Assembly (NCBI GenBank): GCA_045862995.1
Contig: BTVX01000002.1
Coordinates: 1 to 64,000, forward strand
Source: UBA2387 sp019454665
GTDB taxonomy: Bacteria; Armatimonadota; Fimbriimonadia; Fimbriimonadales; Fimbriimonadaceae
DNA: 64,000 nucleotides
Direction of reading: 5' to 3'
The position numbers were made by a program, and so were the translations under genes. Each line of letters begins with the position of its first letter. Position 1 is the stretch's first letter. Under the pieces are notes generated by a model. The model did no database searches and was not told the origin of the DNA. It worked only from the letters and a program-made list of their open reading frames with translations. Positions 32,553-40,311 of this stretch are shown piece after piece.

Positions 32553-33899
32553 ATGAACGCCTTGAGTACCCAGAACCCCTCGAAAGTGCGGATCGTGACC
32601 CTTGGCTGCGCGAAAAACGACGTGGACAGCGAAGAGATCGCCGGCGTACTTCAGCAGGAGGGGTTTCAGGTGGACGGGCTTGCCGAACGCGTGGACGTCA
32701 CGGTCATCAACACGTGCGGCTTTCTCGAAGCCAGCAAGAAGGAGTCCATCCAAGCCATCCGCGATGCCGTCGAGGCCAAGAAGCGCGGCGAAATCGGCCG
32801 GGTAGTGGTCGCGGGATGCCTCGCGCAACGTCTGGGCGCCGACCTGATGAAGCTCGCGCCGGGCGCGGACGCCTACGTGGGCGTGGGCCAGATGGGCCGT
32901 TTTGGCGACGTGGTTCGCGGCGCGATGCGCTCGAACGAGCCAATGCTCGACGTTTCGCCCCCGCACCACCGATGGGCCGACGTGGCTTCGCGGCCCCGAA
33001 CCGGCAGACCGTGGTCGGCCTATCTCAAGGTCAGCGAAGGCTGCGACCACCGCTGCACGTTCTGCACGATCCCCAGCTTCCGAGGCGCGCACCAAAGCAA
33101 GCCCATCGAACGCGTGATCGAAGAGGCGCACCACTTGGCGGGTCAGGGGGCCAGGGAGATCAACCTGATCGCCCAGGACGTGACCCAGTACGGATACGAC
33201 CTGTACAAGGAGTTCACGCTCCCTCGCCTGCTGCGCGAACTCAACGCCGTGGACGGCATCGAGTGGATCCGCCTGCTCTACTTCTATCCCAACCGGCTCA
33301 CCGACGAGGTGATTGAGGCCATGGCCACGCTGGACAAGGTTGTGCCGTACGTGGATATCCCGCTCCAGCACGTTCACCCGGACACCCTCCGCCGCATGAA
33401 GCGTCCATGGGACGGCGACCGTTATCTGGCCCTGTTCCACAAGGTGCGGGAGGCGATGCCTCAGGTGGCTATCCGAACGACCTTCATCGTCGGGTTCCCC
33501 GGCGAGACCGAGCAGGAGTTCCAGTCTCTCCTCGACTTCATCCGCGACGCGCGACTCGACAGGGTTGGAGCGTTTGTCTACAGCCGCGAAAAGGGCACGC
33601 CGAGCTACGACATGCCCGACCAAGTGCCGTTCCGCGTGAAGCGGGCCCGGTACGACCAACTGATGACCCTCCAACAGGGCATCGCCCTCGAAATCGGCCA
33701 AAGCTATGTGGGCCAGACGCTCAAGTGCCTGGTCGAAGAGGTGCGCGACGGCTGGACCGTGACCCGCTCGTTCCGCGACGCGCCCGAGATTGATGGCCTG
33801 GTGCTCGTTCCGGGTCAAGCGCAGCCGGGTTCGTTTGTGGACGTGACGATCACCGATGCCGAGCCCTACGACCTGTACGGAGACTTCTCCGCCTCGTGA
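32553..33899 (+). CDS. rimO: Ribosomal protein S12 methylthiotransferase
   Basis: 448 residues from the ATG at 32553. A radical-SAM methylthiotransferase that modifies the conserved aspartate of ribosomal protein S12. Domains in order: the UPF0004 N-terminal domain binding one [4Fe-4S] cluster (LGCAKNDVDSE, NTCGF, AGCLAQ), the radical SAM domain with CDHRCTFC and RLLYFYP, and a C-terminal TRAM domain (about 380-448). The LGCAKN start and the GFPGET loop fit RimO better than MiaB. The stop overlaps the GTG start of the following membrane-protein gene. Confidence 0.95.
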   Translation: MNALSTQNPSKVRIVTLGCAKNDVDSEEIAGVLQQEGFQVDGLAERVDVTVINTCGFLEASKKESIQAIRDAVEAKKRGEIGRVVVAGCLAQRLGADLMKLAPGADAYVGVGQMGRFGDVVRGAMRSNEPMLDVSPPHHRWADVASRPRTGRPWSAYLKVSEGCDHRCTFCTIPSFRGAHQSKPIERVIEEAHHLAGQGAREINLIAQDVTQYGYDLYKEFTLPRLLRELNAVDGIEWIRLLYFYPNRLTDEVIEAMATLDKVVPYVDIPLQHVHPDTLRRMKRPWDGDRYLALFHKVREAMPQVAIRTTFIVGFPGETEQEFQSLLDFIRDARLDRVGAFVYSREKGTPSYDMPDQVPFRVKRARYDQLMTLQQGIALEIGQSYVGQTLKCLVEEVRDGWTVTRSFRDAPEIDGLVLVPGQAQPGSFVDVTITDAEPYDLYGDFSAS

Positions 33900-35245
33900 A
33901 CGCTCAGGCCGATTCGGGTCCGCTGAGCCAATCGGCGATCTTCAAGCTGTACCTGCCGCTCGCGTTTTCGTGGGTGTTCATGGCTCTGGAGGCACCGATC
34001 TGCCAAAGCGTCCTCTCGCGCCTGCCCGAGCCGACGCTCAACACCGCTGCGTTTCTCATCGTGATGACCCTCTCGATTTGGATCGAGAGCCCGGTGATTG
34101 ACCTGCTTTCGACCTCGACCACGTTGGTCAAGGATCGTGCGGGCTTTCGGGTGGTGCGGCGCTTCGCCTTGGCCTTGATGGCCTTGGTGACGCTTGCGCA
34201 TGCCTTGATCGTGTTCACGCCCGCCTATTGGGCGATCACCTTGGGAGCGATGCAACTGCCCCGCGACGTCGCCGAGTGCGCGCGGCTCGGCATGATGATC
34301 ATGGTCCCCTGGAGTGCGTTCATCGGGTGGCGGCGCTTCCTTCAGGGCGTGATGATCTCGCGCGGCCAGACCAAGCAGATCGGCTTTTCGACGCTCAGCC
34401 GCGTCGTGATGGTGACCCTGACCTCGGGTGCCCTGTTCTTCGCATTCCACAACACCACGTTCGACGTTGCGCCGATGGCCATCGTGACCATCGCACTCGT
34501 GGTGTCGGTCGCGGTCGAGGCGGGCTTTGTCCACTTGGTCAGCCGTCCGATCGTCCGCGAACTCCCCGAGTCCGCGCCCACGCCCAAGGACCTTTCGACG
34601 CGGTCGCTGGTCAAGTTCCATGCGCCTCTGACCGGGACGACGATGGTGATGTTGATCGGCGGGCCGTTGGTCAGCGCGGCGCTCAGCCGGGCGGCGAACC
34701 CCGTGGACGTGCTGGCAGGTTGGCAGGTGGCGATGGTGGTCACGTTCCTTCATCGGACCATCGTCTTCGCCCTTCCCGAGGTCGTCATCACGCTCGCGAA
34801 GGACGACCAGAGCGTGGCCGCTCTGCGCAAGTTCTGCCTCACGGTGGGTTGTTTCGCCTCCGGTTCGATGCTGCTGATGGCCGCGACAGGGGGCGATGCA
34901 GCTTTCTTCCGGGGACCGCTGCACGCCGAGGCCGGACCCGCGCATCAAGCCCATCTCGCCTACTTGGCGGCCATTGGGTTGCCCATCGTCGGCGCGATCC
35001 AGTCGTACCTGCGCGGCATGTTGACCAAGGAACACCTGACCACGGCCCGCCTCGTGGCCATTCTCATCGGCATTGGCACGTTGGTGGCCGGCTTGGGGTT
35101 GATCGTCACCCTCAAGATGGTGAACGTGGTCACGGCCAGCATCGCCCTTCAGGTCGCCATGCTGATCGAGCTTGGGACGCTCGCTTGGTTTTGGAAGCAC
35201 CGGGGTCGGCGCGTCAAGCCTGAACTTGCCGTTGCCGCTTCGTGA
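33896..35245 (+). CDS. Multi-pass membrane transporter-like protein (MOP/ANKH-like)
   Basis: 449 residues starting at a GTG that overlaps the rimO stop (GTGA). About 12 hydrophobic segments fill the protein. The start IFKLYLPLAFSWVFMALEAPI and the following helix pairs, with ESPVIDLLSTSTTLVKDR, recall MATE-like flippases and the progressive-ankylosis (ANKH) group of the same superfamily. Charged loops are short and no soluble domain is present. It probably moves a solute across the inner membrane, but the substrate is unknown. The last 32 bases overlap the convergent gene at 35214. Close coupling to rimO may be only an accident of compaction. Confidence 0.7.
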   Translation: MNAQADSGPLSQSAIFKLYLPLAFSWVFMALEAPICQSVLSRLPEPTLNTAAFLIVMTLSIWIESPVIDLLSTSTTLVKDRAGFRVVRRFALALMALVTLAHALIVFTPAYWAITLGAMQLPRDVAECARLGMMIMVPWSAFIGWRRFLQGVMISRGQTKQIGFSTLSRVVMVTLTSGALFFAFHNTTFDVAPMAIVTIALVVSVAVEAGFVHLVSRPIVRELPESAPTPKDLSTRSLVKFHAPLTGTTMVMLIGGPLVSAALSRAANPVDVLAGWQVAMVVTFLHRTIVFALPEVVITLAKDDQSVAALRKFCLTVGCFASGSMLLMAATGGDAAFFRGPLHAEAGPAHQAHLAYLAAIGLPIVGAIQSYLRGMLTKEHLTTARLVAILIGIGTLVAGLGLIVTLKMVNVVTASIALQVAMLIELGTLAWFWKHRGRRVKPELAVAAS

Positions 35246-35582
35246 ACCAGTCGATGCCGTAGAACAGCCCCAATGCCAAGAGCGGCCCCACGCCCACGGC
35301 CCAGTGGGCGGCGGAGACCTTGCGGCTTTGGATCAGGATGGGATAGGTGGAGTCCATCATCCGAACCGTGTACTGGGCTCCAAAGAGCAACGCGATGGCC
35401 AACAGGCCGTACGAAACCAAACGCGCCTTCTTGGCCCGTTCGGGCTCCTTCATGCCGAAAGCGGTGAGCCAGACGATCGTGCCGATGGCGCTGAACAGCG
35501 TCGGGATCACGACCATCTCTTCGATCTCGGCCACCACCTGACCGAGCAGGTTCACGTTGGTCCAAATCTGGAATGCATCCAT
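35214..35582 (-). CDS. Small integral membrane protein, unknown function
   Basis: 122 residues with three hydrophobic segments at about 24-43, 56-74 and 92-110 and a basic C-terminal tail (KRQRQVQA). It has no recognisable family motif. It converges on the transporter-like gene, overlapping its end by 32 bases, and is divergent from the HD-domain gene with 55 bases between start codons. Confidence 0.65.
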   Translation of the reverse strand: MDAFQIWTNVNLLGQVVAEIEEMVVIPTLFSAIGTIVWLTAFGMKEPERAKKARLVSYGLLAIALLFGAQYTVRMMDSTYPILIQSRKVSAAHWAVGVGPLLALGLFYGIDWFTKRQRQVQA

Positions 35583-35603
35583 AGGCTTGCCGTCGCCACT
35601 CTA

Positions 35604-35631
35604 TTGTAGCCAACTCGCTTTCCACCATACT
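35604..35631 (+). promoter_or_regulatory. Putative promoter of the HD-domain gene
   Basis: TTGTAG (35604-35609) and CATACT (35626-35631) are 16 bases apart, and the ATG at 35638 falls 6 bases after the -10 element. This arrangement predicts a leaderless message. Confidence 0.45.
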
Positions 35632-35637
35632 TGCATG

Positions 35638-36300
35638 ATGGATCCGATTCGGCTGCAGGACGTGCGCACCAACCCCCGAGTGATCGCCTTGGTGGACGGT
35701 GCGAACGCTGTGATGAAGGCGATGGGCTACACCGAACACGGGCACCGGCACGCGCGGGTGGTCTCCAAGCGGACCCGCCAGATCATGGAGGGCGCCAAGC
35801 TCCCGGGCCGCGAGATCGAACTGGGCGAGATCGCCGCCTACACCCACGACTGCGGTTGCTCCGTGAACCGGCAACAACACGCGCAGATCGGCGCGGCGCT
35901 CATGTTTCCCGTGCTCAGCGACATGGGTCTGCCGCCCGAGGAGATCGTCCCGATCCTCGGCGCGATCGGCAACCACGAGGAGTCGGTGTCGTCGCTGGTC
36001 AGCCCGATGGCGGCGGCGTTGGTGATTGCCGACAAGAGCGACGTGCACCACTCGCGCGTGCAGAACCCTTCGCCCGCCGACTTCGACATCCACGACCGCG
36101 TGAATTGCGCCGCAACGTCGAGCCAGATCCACTTTCGCGACCAGAGCGTGTTGGAACTGCTGCTGGAGATTGATCAGCAACGCGCCTCCGTCATCGAGTA
36201 CTTCGAGATCTTCCTGTCGCGCATGGTGCTGTGCCGCAAAGCGGCGAACGTGTTGGGCTTCCGCTTCTCGCTCCGCGTGAACGGCACCGTGCTCGAGTAG
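35638..36300 (+). CDS. HD-domain metal-dependent phosphohydrolase
   Basis: 220 residues from the ATG at 35638 (another ATG lies 3 bases upstream). The HD superfamily metal ligands are visible in order: the first histidine in HGHRHARVV, the paired HD in AAYTHDCGC, a further histidine in RQQHAQIGAAL, and the aspartate in LVIADKSDVHHSR. The last part (FFxSRM-type helix and a beta tail RFSLRVNGTVLE) is less conserved. Proteins of this compact type hydrolyse nucleotides or phosphomonoesters; the exact substrate is unknown. There is no signal peptide, so it is cytosolic. It ends directly against a convergent pseudopilin gene. Confidence 0.85.
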   Translation: MDPIRLQDVRTNPRVIALVDGANAVMKAMGYTEHGHRHARVVSKRTRQIMEGAKLPGREIELGEIAAYTHDCGCSVNRQQHAQIGAALMFPVLSDMGLPPEEIVPILGAIGNHEESVSSLVSPMAAALVIADKSDVHHSRVQNPSPADFDIHDRVNCAATSSQIHFRDQSVLELLLEIDQQRASVIEYFEIFLSRMVLCRKAANVLGFRFSLRVNGTVLE

Positions 36301-36975
36301 TCACGGTCGCAGCCGCGCATCGCGGAACCACTTGGCGTGGGTGTCGAGCATCAGGCGGTTGCGGCCTCCCGGATGGACTGCGACGCCTCGCAGCGGCTGG
36401 GGCACCGTTCCGATCGGCGGGAAGTAGGGGTCCACGGCCAGCTCGACTTCGGTGAGCCCATTGGGGTAGCCGATGAAGGGGCTGTTCTCGGCTTGCAGGT
36501 CGGTCAAGGCTTGGTCGGGCGTCTTGCCCCAAAAGTTGTCGCGCGGCACCGGGTCGGTGAGTTGGTCGAACCGCCACAGCCAGTAGGTGGTCCGCACTTC
36601 TTCAACCACTTGCGCGACCCGAACTTCGTTGGCCCAAGCGGATCGAGCCGATGGGCAGGACCATACGTCGCCGAGTGTGTACGGCGCGAACGGCTCGACC
36701 AGCCAGCCCGCTCGCGGATCGCTGGGCGGCCAGCCCGTCCAGGGCCGGTAGCCGTCGGCGACGGTGGCCTTGAGGTCGCGCCGGTCGGGCAGCCGGTCGT
36801 CGTGATCGTTCAGGTAGAGCTGGAACGCCACCCCAAGATTCTTGAGGTTGCCCAGGCAGGTGGTCTTCTGGGCGGCCCGCTTCGCCTGGGCGTAGACGGG
36901 GAACAGCATGGCGGCGAGGATCGCGATGATCGCGATGACGACCAGCAACTCGATGAGGGTGAAGGCGCGTTTCAT
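36301..36975 (-). CDS. Prepilin-type N-terminal cleavage/methylation protein (pseudopilin)
   Basis: 224 residues. The N-terminus MKRAFTLIELLVVIAII carries a type III prepilin signal: a short basic leader, cleavage before Phe, Glu at +5 and a hydrophobic helix. The following segment FPVYAQAKRAAQKT is typical of the large Armatimonadota/Planctomycetota pseudopilin families. The C-terminus has the H-x9-D-like stretch GGRNRLMLDTHAKW found in DUF1559-type proteins. It would be processed by a prepilin peptidase and assembled by a type II/IV-like system; no assembly genes are in this window. Its ATG overlaps the cyclase stop codon (ATGA), so the two genes are translationally coupled. Confidence 0.88.
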   Translation of the reverse strand: MKRAFTLIELLVVIAIIAILAAMLFPVYAQAKRAAQKTTCLGNLKNLGVAFQLYLNDHDDRLPDRRDLKATVADGYRPWTGWPPSDPRAGWLVEPFAPYTLGDVWSCPSARSAWANEVRVAQVVEEVRTTYWLWRFDQLTDPVPRDNFWGKTPDQALTDLQAENSPFIGYPNGLTEVELAVDPYFPPIGTVPQPLRGVAVHPGGRNRLMLDTHAKWFRDARLRP

Positions 36976-38021
36976 GGCGTGGGGTGAAGTCGGACGGCCG
37001 AGATCGCGACGGGCTCGGCTTTGCCCTTGAGTTCGAACTCGCCCAATGCGACCGTCTGGATCGGTCCAGGCAGGAGTTGGGCCGCTTCGTCGGTCAGGAG
37101 GAAATCCTCACCCAGCGAACCGCACAGTCCAACTACGCGTGCGGTCGTGTTGAGGACGTCGCCATGAAACACGATTTCGCTCTTGAGGCCCCCCACGTCG
37201 GTGGCGACCACGCGCCCCACATGCAAGCCCGCTTTGAACCGCGGCATCTCGCCGAATTCGCGGAGGTACTGCTCCCGTCGGGCTTCGATCGCTTCGCGCA
37301 CCAGTCCGAAGAGGCGCAGCGCGTTCTGATTGCGCTGGCCGTAGGGGATCCGCCACGAGACGACCACCTCGTCGCCGATGTAGTGGCTTACCTCGGCCCG
37401 CGTCTTGATCAGAGGGTAGGTCATGTCGTCGAAGAAGTCTCGGACGAACAGGCTGAACCGCTCGTTGCCGAGCCGCTCGGCCAAGGGCGTCGAGTCCTTG
37501 ATGTCGAGGAACATGAAGAACCGCTCTTCCTGTTTGGGCTTGTGGTAGCGGCCGAGCAACCAGTTCAGCGCCACGCCGGGCCCGATCTTGTGGCTCACCT
37601 GGATGACGAAGTTGACCACGAACAGGCCGATCAGAGCGAACCAGAAACCCGTCTGAACCTGCCGCGAGAAGAACAACTCCCACGCTTGGCTCCAGGGTGT
37701 GGGGTCGAAAAGGGAACGTCTGCCGCCTACGGCGACCATTAGCGCGATGCCGACATTGAACCCGACGACCATGGTCGCCGCGTAGCAGGCCACGCGAACG
37801 CCTACGCCGACCAGGAAAGGCCGTCTGCGAAAGTTGGGCATCACCCAGAACTCGGTGGCGTTGATGCCGACCGTTCCGAGCAGACCGCTGCCCAGTCCGA
37901 GGACCAGAAGTTCGGGTGCGAAGTGGCGGGTGCTGAACCACGTGAAGAGGACCGGTGCCGAACAGGCGGGGACGGCGCTGTAGAAGAAGATGCGCCACCG
38001 GAACCGAGTGAGTTCGGTCAG
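36972..38021 (-). CDS. Membrane-bound class III adenylate/guanylate cyclase
   Basis: 349 residues if started at the CTG at 38021. The N-terminal half has four hydrophobic segments (about 10-28, 34-52, 66-90 and 116-138). The C-terminal half is a class III cyclase catalytic domain: FMFLDIKDSTPLAERLG with the first metal aspartate, HYIGDEVVVSW with the second, FKAGLHVGRV, and HGDVLNTTARV. It would make cAMP or cGMP from ATP or GTP. No in-frame ATG, GTG or TTG lies between the domain start and the upstream stop, whereas GGAGG sits 7 bases before the CTG, which overlaps the DUF2993 stop as CTGA. The frame remains open far upstream only as antisense noise. Confidence 0.85.
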   Translation of the reverse strand: MTELTRFRWRIFFYSAVPACSAPVLFTWFSTRHFAPELLVLGLGSGLLGTVGINATEFWVMPNFRRRPFLVGVGVRVACYAATMVVGFNVGIALMVAVGGRRSLFDPTPWSQAWELFFSRQVQTGFWFALIGLFVVNFVIQVSHKIGPGVALNWLLGRYHKPKQEERFFMFLDIKDSTPLAERLGNERFSLFVRDFFDDMTYPLIKTRAEVSHYIGDEVVVSWRIPYGQRNQNALRLFGLVREAIEARREQYLREFGEMPRFKAGLHVGRVVATDVGGLKSEIVFHGDVLNTTARVVGLCGSLGEDFLLTDEAAQLLPGPIQTVALGEFELKGKAEPVAISAVRLHPTP

Positions 38022-38545
38022 GGGGTGCCCTCCACCAGACCCTCGACGATCACCTCGCCCTCTTCGACGCGGGCGGACGAGAGCTTCAGGCGAAGCGGCA
38101 AGTCCTTGGCATCGAACACGGGGTTGATCAAAGCCAGTTGCTTCTCGATCATCGGTTTGGCGACCCCCGAGAACACGTCCACGCTTTCGACCTCGACGTG
38201 AAGCTCCGAGTCGCCGACCACGCGAAGGACGAACTTGGCCGTGCCGCGCATCTCGAACATCACGCGCATGGTGGCGTTGGCGACGACGTAGCCCGGTATG
38301 AGACGTATCGTCACATCGCGCAGCGTGTCGGGCAGTTGGGGCAACAGGAAGCTCTCGATCGAGGGTTGCCTCAGCCGGACCTCGGCCCGACCAGGCTCCT
38401 TGAGGGCCATCGTGAACGGGTCGGACGTGATCGCCAAGTCTTCGCCGGCCACCGAAACCGAGTCCAGTTTCAATCCGTTCGGGAGCACCACGTCGCGCAG
38501 GGTCGCTTGAACCCCTCCGACGCTCAGGGAGAACTGTTCTGGCAC
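38018..38545 (-). CDS. DUF2993 (LmeA-like) lipid-binding-type protein
   Basis: 175 residues, beta-strand dominated, with patterns of the DUF2993 family: AGEDLAITSDPFTMALKEPGRAEVRL, a hydrophobic middle part, and the closing stretch VFDAKDLPLRLKLSSARVEEGEVIVEG, where LPLRL..ARVEEGEVIVEG matches the usual LP..l....v..G.l.v.g ending. Family members studied in actinobacteria bind phospholipids in the periplasm. No signal peptide is evident in this copy, unlike most relatives. It sits 9 bases downstream of the M48 gene and overlaps the cyclase start. Confidence 0.75.
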   Translation of the reverse strand: MPEQFSLSVGGVQATLRDVVLPNGLKLDSVSVAGEDLAITSDPFTMALKEPGRAEVRLRQPSIESFLLPQLPDTLRDVTIRLIPGYVVANATMRVMFEMRGTAKFVLRVVGDSELHVEVESVDVFSGVAKPMIEKQLALINPVFDAKDLPLRLKLSSARVEEGEVIVEGLVEGTP

Positions 38546-38554
38546 CTGGGCACT

Positions 38555-39382
38555 CTACCTGCCGCTCTTGGTTCCAGCCTTCACGCCCTGACCATTGGCC
38601 GATTGCCGGACGTTGGCGGGAAGCGGGCGCTGCTCGGGCAGAGCCACCTTGAGTTCGCTCGCGCGCCGCTCGATGGCTTCGGCACGCTTGCCGGGTTCGG
38701 GGTGGGTGCTGACGAACTCGGGGGTCTTGCCGCCTTCCTTGGCGAACACGCGCATCATGTCGGCCAGGCCGCGCGGGTTGTATCCCGCCTTGACCACCAA
38801 GTCGAACCCCACTCGGTCTGATTCGGTCTCGTGTTTGCGCGAGTAGGGAAGATCGAAGATGAGTTCGTCGGCGACCCCGGCCACGCTGAACACGGTGTCG
38901 TTGGCGTTGAGCAGCGTGAGCACGAGCGTCAGGCCCATCCGCCGCTTCATCGTGTCGGCATAGCTGCTGGCCCAGTGCTGGTTGCGGATGTGTGTGATCT
39001 CGTGGGCGAGCACGCCGGCCAGTTGGTCCTCGGTCTCCATCTTGTCGATGAGGCCGTTGAAGAAGTAGATGGGCCCGCCGGGCAGCGCGAACGCGTTGAC
39101 GTCTTTGGAGTCGATCACGTCGAACGAGAACTTCCAAAGCTCTTTCTCACGCTCCTTGGCTGGGATGGCGTCGAGTACCTTGTTGGCCACGCGGCGGAGG
39201 AACAGGACCCTCGGGTGCGTGTCGGGCAGAATCTTCTCTTCCTTGCGGATGGACTCAGACGCACGCTGCCCGAGCTTCACCTGATCTTCCTTGCTCGGCC
39301 GGAAGATGTCGGCGGAGGGGGCCGCAGCCAGGGCCAAGCCCGCCAGACACAGGGTAGCGGTCGCAAACCTCATGCCAACCAT
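38555..39382 (-). CDS. Secreted M48-family metallopeptidase
   Basis: 275 residues with an N-terminal signal peptide (LCLAGLALAAAPSA). The zinc site is HEITH (127-131) with the third ligand at Glu185 in HETESDRVG, typical of periplasmic BepA/Oma1-like M48 proteases. DVNAFALPGGPIYFFNGLI (94-112) is the conserved substrate-strand segment. Such enzymes degrade misfolded outer-membrane or secreted proteins. The C-terminal tail (HPEPGKRAEAIERRAS) is also family-like, with the conserved HP. It begins an operon running through DUF2993 and the cyclase to a pseudopilin. Confidence 0.93.
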   Translation of the reverse strand: MVGMRFATATLCLAGLALAAAPSADIFRPSKEDQVKLGQRASESIRKEEKILPDTHPRVLFLRRVANKVLDAIPAKEREKELWKFSFDVIDSKDVNAFALPGGPIYFFNGLIDKMETEDQLAGVLAHEITHIRNQHWASSYADTMKRRMGLTLVLTLLNANDTVFSVAGVADELIFDLPYSRKHETESDRVGFDLVVKAGYNPRGLADMMRVFAKEGGKTPEFVSTHPEPGKRAEAIERRASELKVALPEQRPLPANVRQSANGQGVKAGTKSGR

Positions 39383-39428
39383 GACGATGCGAAGGATACC
39401 GGGGTTCGCGAACCGGGGTCCAAGGGCC

Positions 39429-40079
39429 TCACGACGAACCGACGGGCGCGTTCACCGTGCCCAGCCGCAGCGGAGGGTTGTTGTGGACGATGTGGCGGTA
39501 TCGAGAGCCATCGGGCAGCTTCGCGACGAAGATCGTGTAGCCGCCCCCGGGCTGGAAGTCGGCGGTCTCCTCTGGCGAGCCGTCGCCGAACGCGACGCTG
39601 GACTTTCCGCTGGCGACGCGCACGGCTTCTCCGACGCCGGTCGCTGTCTTGGGCATGGGCAAGCTGGTCCCACCCACCGTGATTGTCGCGTCGGCGGAAC
39701 CAAGGGTCGCCACCGCCACCAGGGCGCCCGTGTCGTCGTCGCTGGCTCTCGGCTCGTCGCGCAAGACCTCGACCTGCGGTGGCGAGCCGGCGACGACCAG
39801 CGTCGCCCTTGCTCCGGGGTCCAGGATCAGCGTGTGGCTCGCTCCGTCGAAGTCGAATCGGTGCGTTCCGGGCGCGACGCGGTGGAACGGCGTCCAAGAG
39901 CCTTTCCGGAGCGGCACGCCGAACATGGCGTTGTTCCGTTTCACCGAGACTTCGTCCGGAGCCAGATTGACGACCCGGACGAACGCGCCCGCCTTCGGAC
40001 GCGGCAACTTGGCCGCCGGCTCGGGTGAGCCCGAACAACCCGCAAGCAGCGTCGCGCACAGGAGCACGGATTGCTTCAC
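39429..40079 (-). CDS. Lipoprotein, possibly DUF4397-like
   Basis: 216 residues. The lipobox TLLAGC gives Cys15. After a proline-rich linker the sequence FVRVVNLAPDEVSVKRNNAM and GTHRFDF resemble the DUF4397 beta-sandwich pattern (VRVvNa.Pd...), with two possible domains (about 30-105 and 108-210). No catalytic residues are evident. Its ATG overlaps the stop of the 57-residue lipoprotein gene upstream, so the two are made together. Confidence 0.7.
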   Translation of the reverse strand: MKQSVLLCATLLAGCSGSPEPAAKLPRPKAGAFVRVVNLAPDEVSVKRNNAMFGVPLRKGSWTPFHRVAPGTHRFDFDGASHTLILDPGARATLVVAGSPPQVEVLRDEPRASDDDTGALVAVATLGSADATITVGGTSLPMPKTATGVGEAVRVASGKSSVAFGDGSPEETADFQPGGGYTIFVAKLPDGSRYRHIVHNNPPLRLGTVNAPVGSS

Positions 40080-40249
40080 GGGTTGCTCTCGCTGGTGCCC
40101 ATCGAGCGGGGGATGGCCCCGGTCTTGGGGTCGGCTTGGCCGATCTGCTGGACTTGGGCAGGCTCTTGGGTGCCGGGCGCCTGGCTCGGGCGGCAGCCCA
40201 CGATCGAAACGATGAAAGCGGCGAGGGCGAGGGCGGAGAGGGTTCTCAT
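40076..40249 (-). CDS. Small lipoprotein of 57 residues
   Basis: Start ATG at 40249, 57 residues. The signal peptide ends in the lipobox VSIVGC (Cys19). The remaining 38 residues are Gln/Pro-rich and unstructured-looking (PSQAPGTQEPAQVQQ). The function is unknown. Its stop overlaps the start of the larger lipoprotein gene (ATGA), which supports that it is real. Confidence 0.65.
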   Translation of the reverse strand: MRTLSALALAAFIVSIVGCRPSQAPGTQEPAQVQQIGQADPKTGAIPRSMGTSESNP

Positions 40250-40259
40250 AGGGTGGCTC

Positions 40260-40284
40260 GGCCCCACCCGACGCGGATGGGGCC
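40260..40284 (-). terminator. Hairpin downstream of the pseudopilin gene
   Basis: GGCCCCA (40260-40266) and TGGGGCC (40278-40284) form a 7-base stem with an 11-base loop between the pseudopilin stop (40312) and the small lipoprotein start (40249). On the minus strand no long T-run follows, so it may only attenuate transcription. Confidence 0.45.
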
Positions 40285-40311
40285 TTTCGGATGTGGAGGA
40301 ACGGTCAGCGA

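Noticed and set aside
32550..32555. CATAAT overlapping the rimO start as a leaderless promoter
   Set aside because: The hexamer includes the ATG itself, so transcription would begin inside the gene; treated as coincidence.
36972..39137. Cyclase frame extended to 721 residues
   Set aside because: The part beyond 38021 is antisense-type Arg-rich noise overlapping the DUF2993 and M48 genes in another frame; the ribosome-binding site supports the CTG start.
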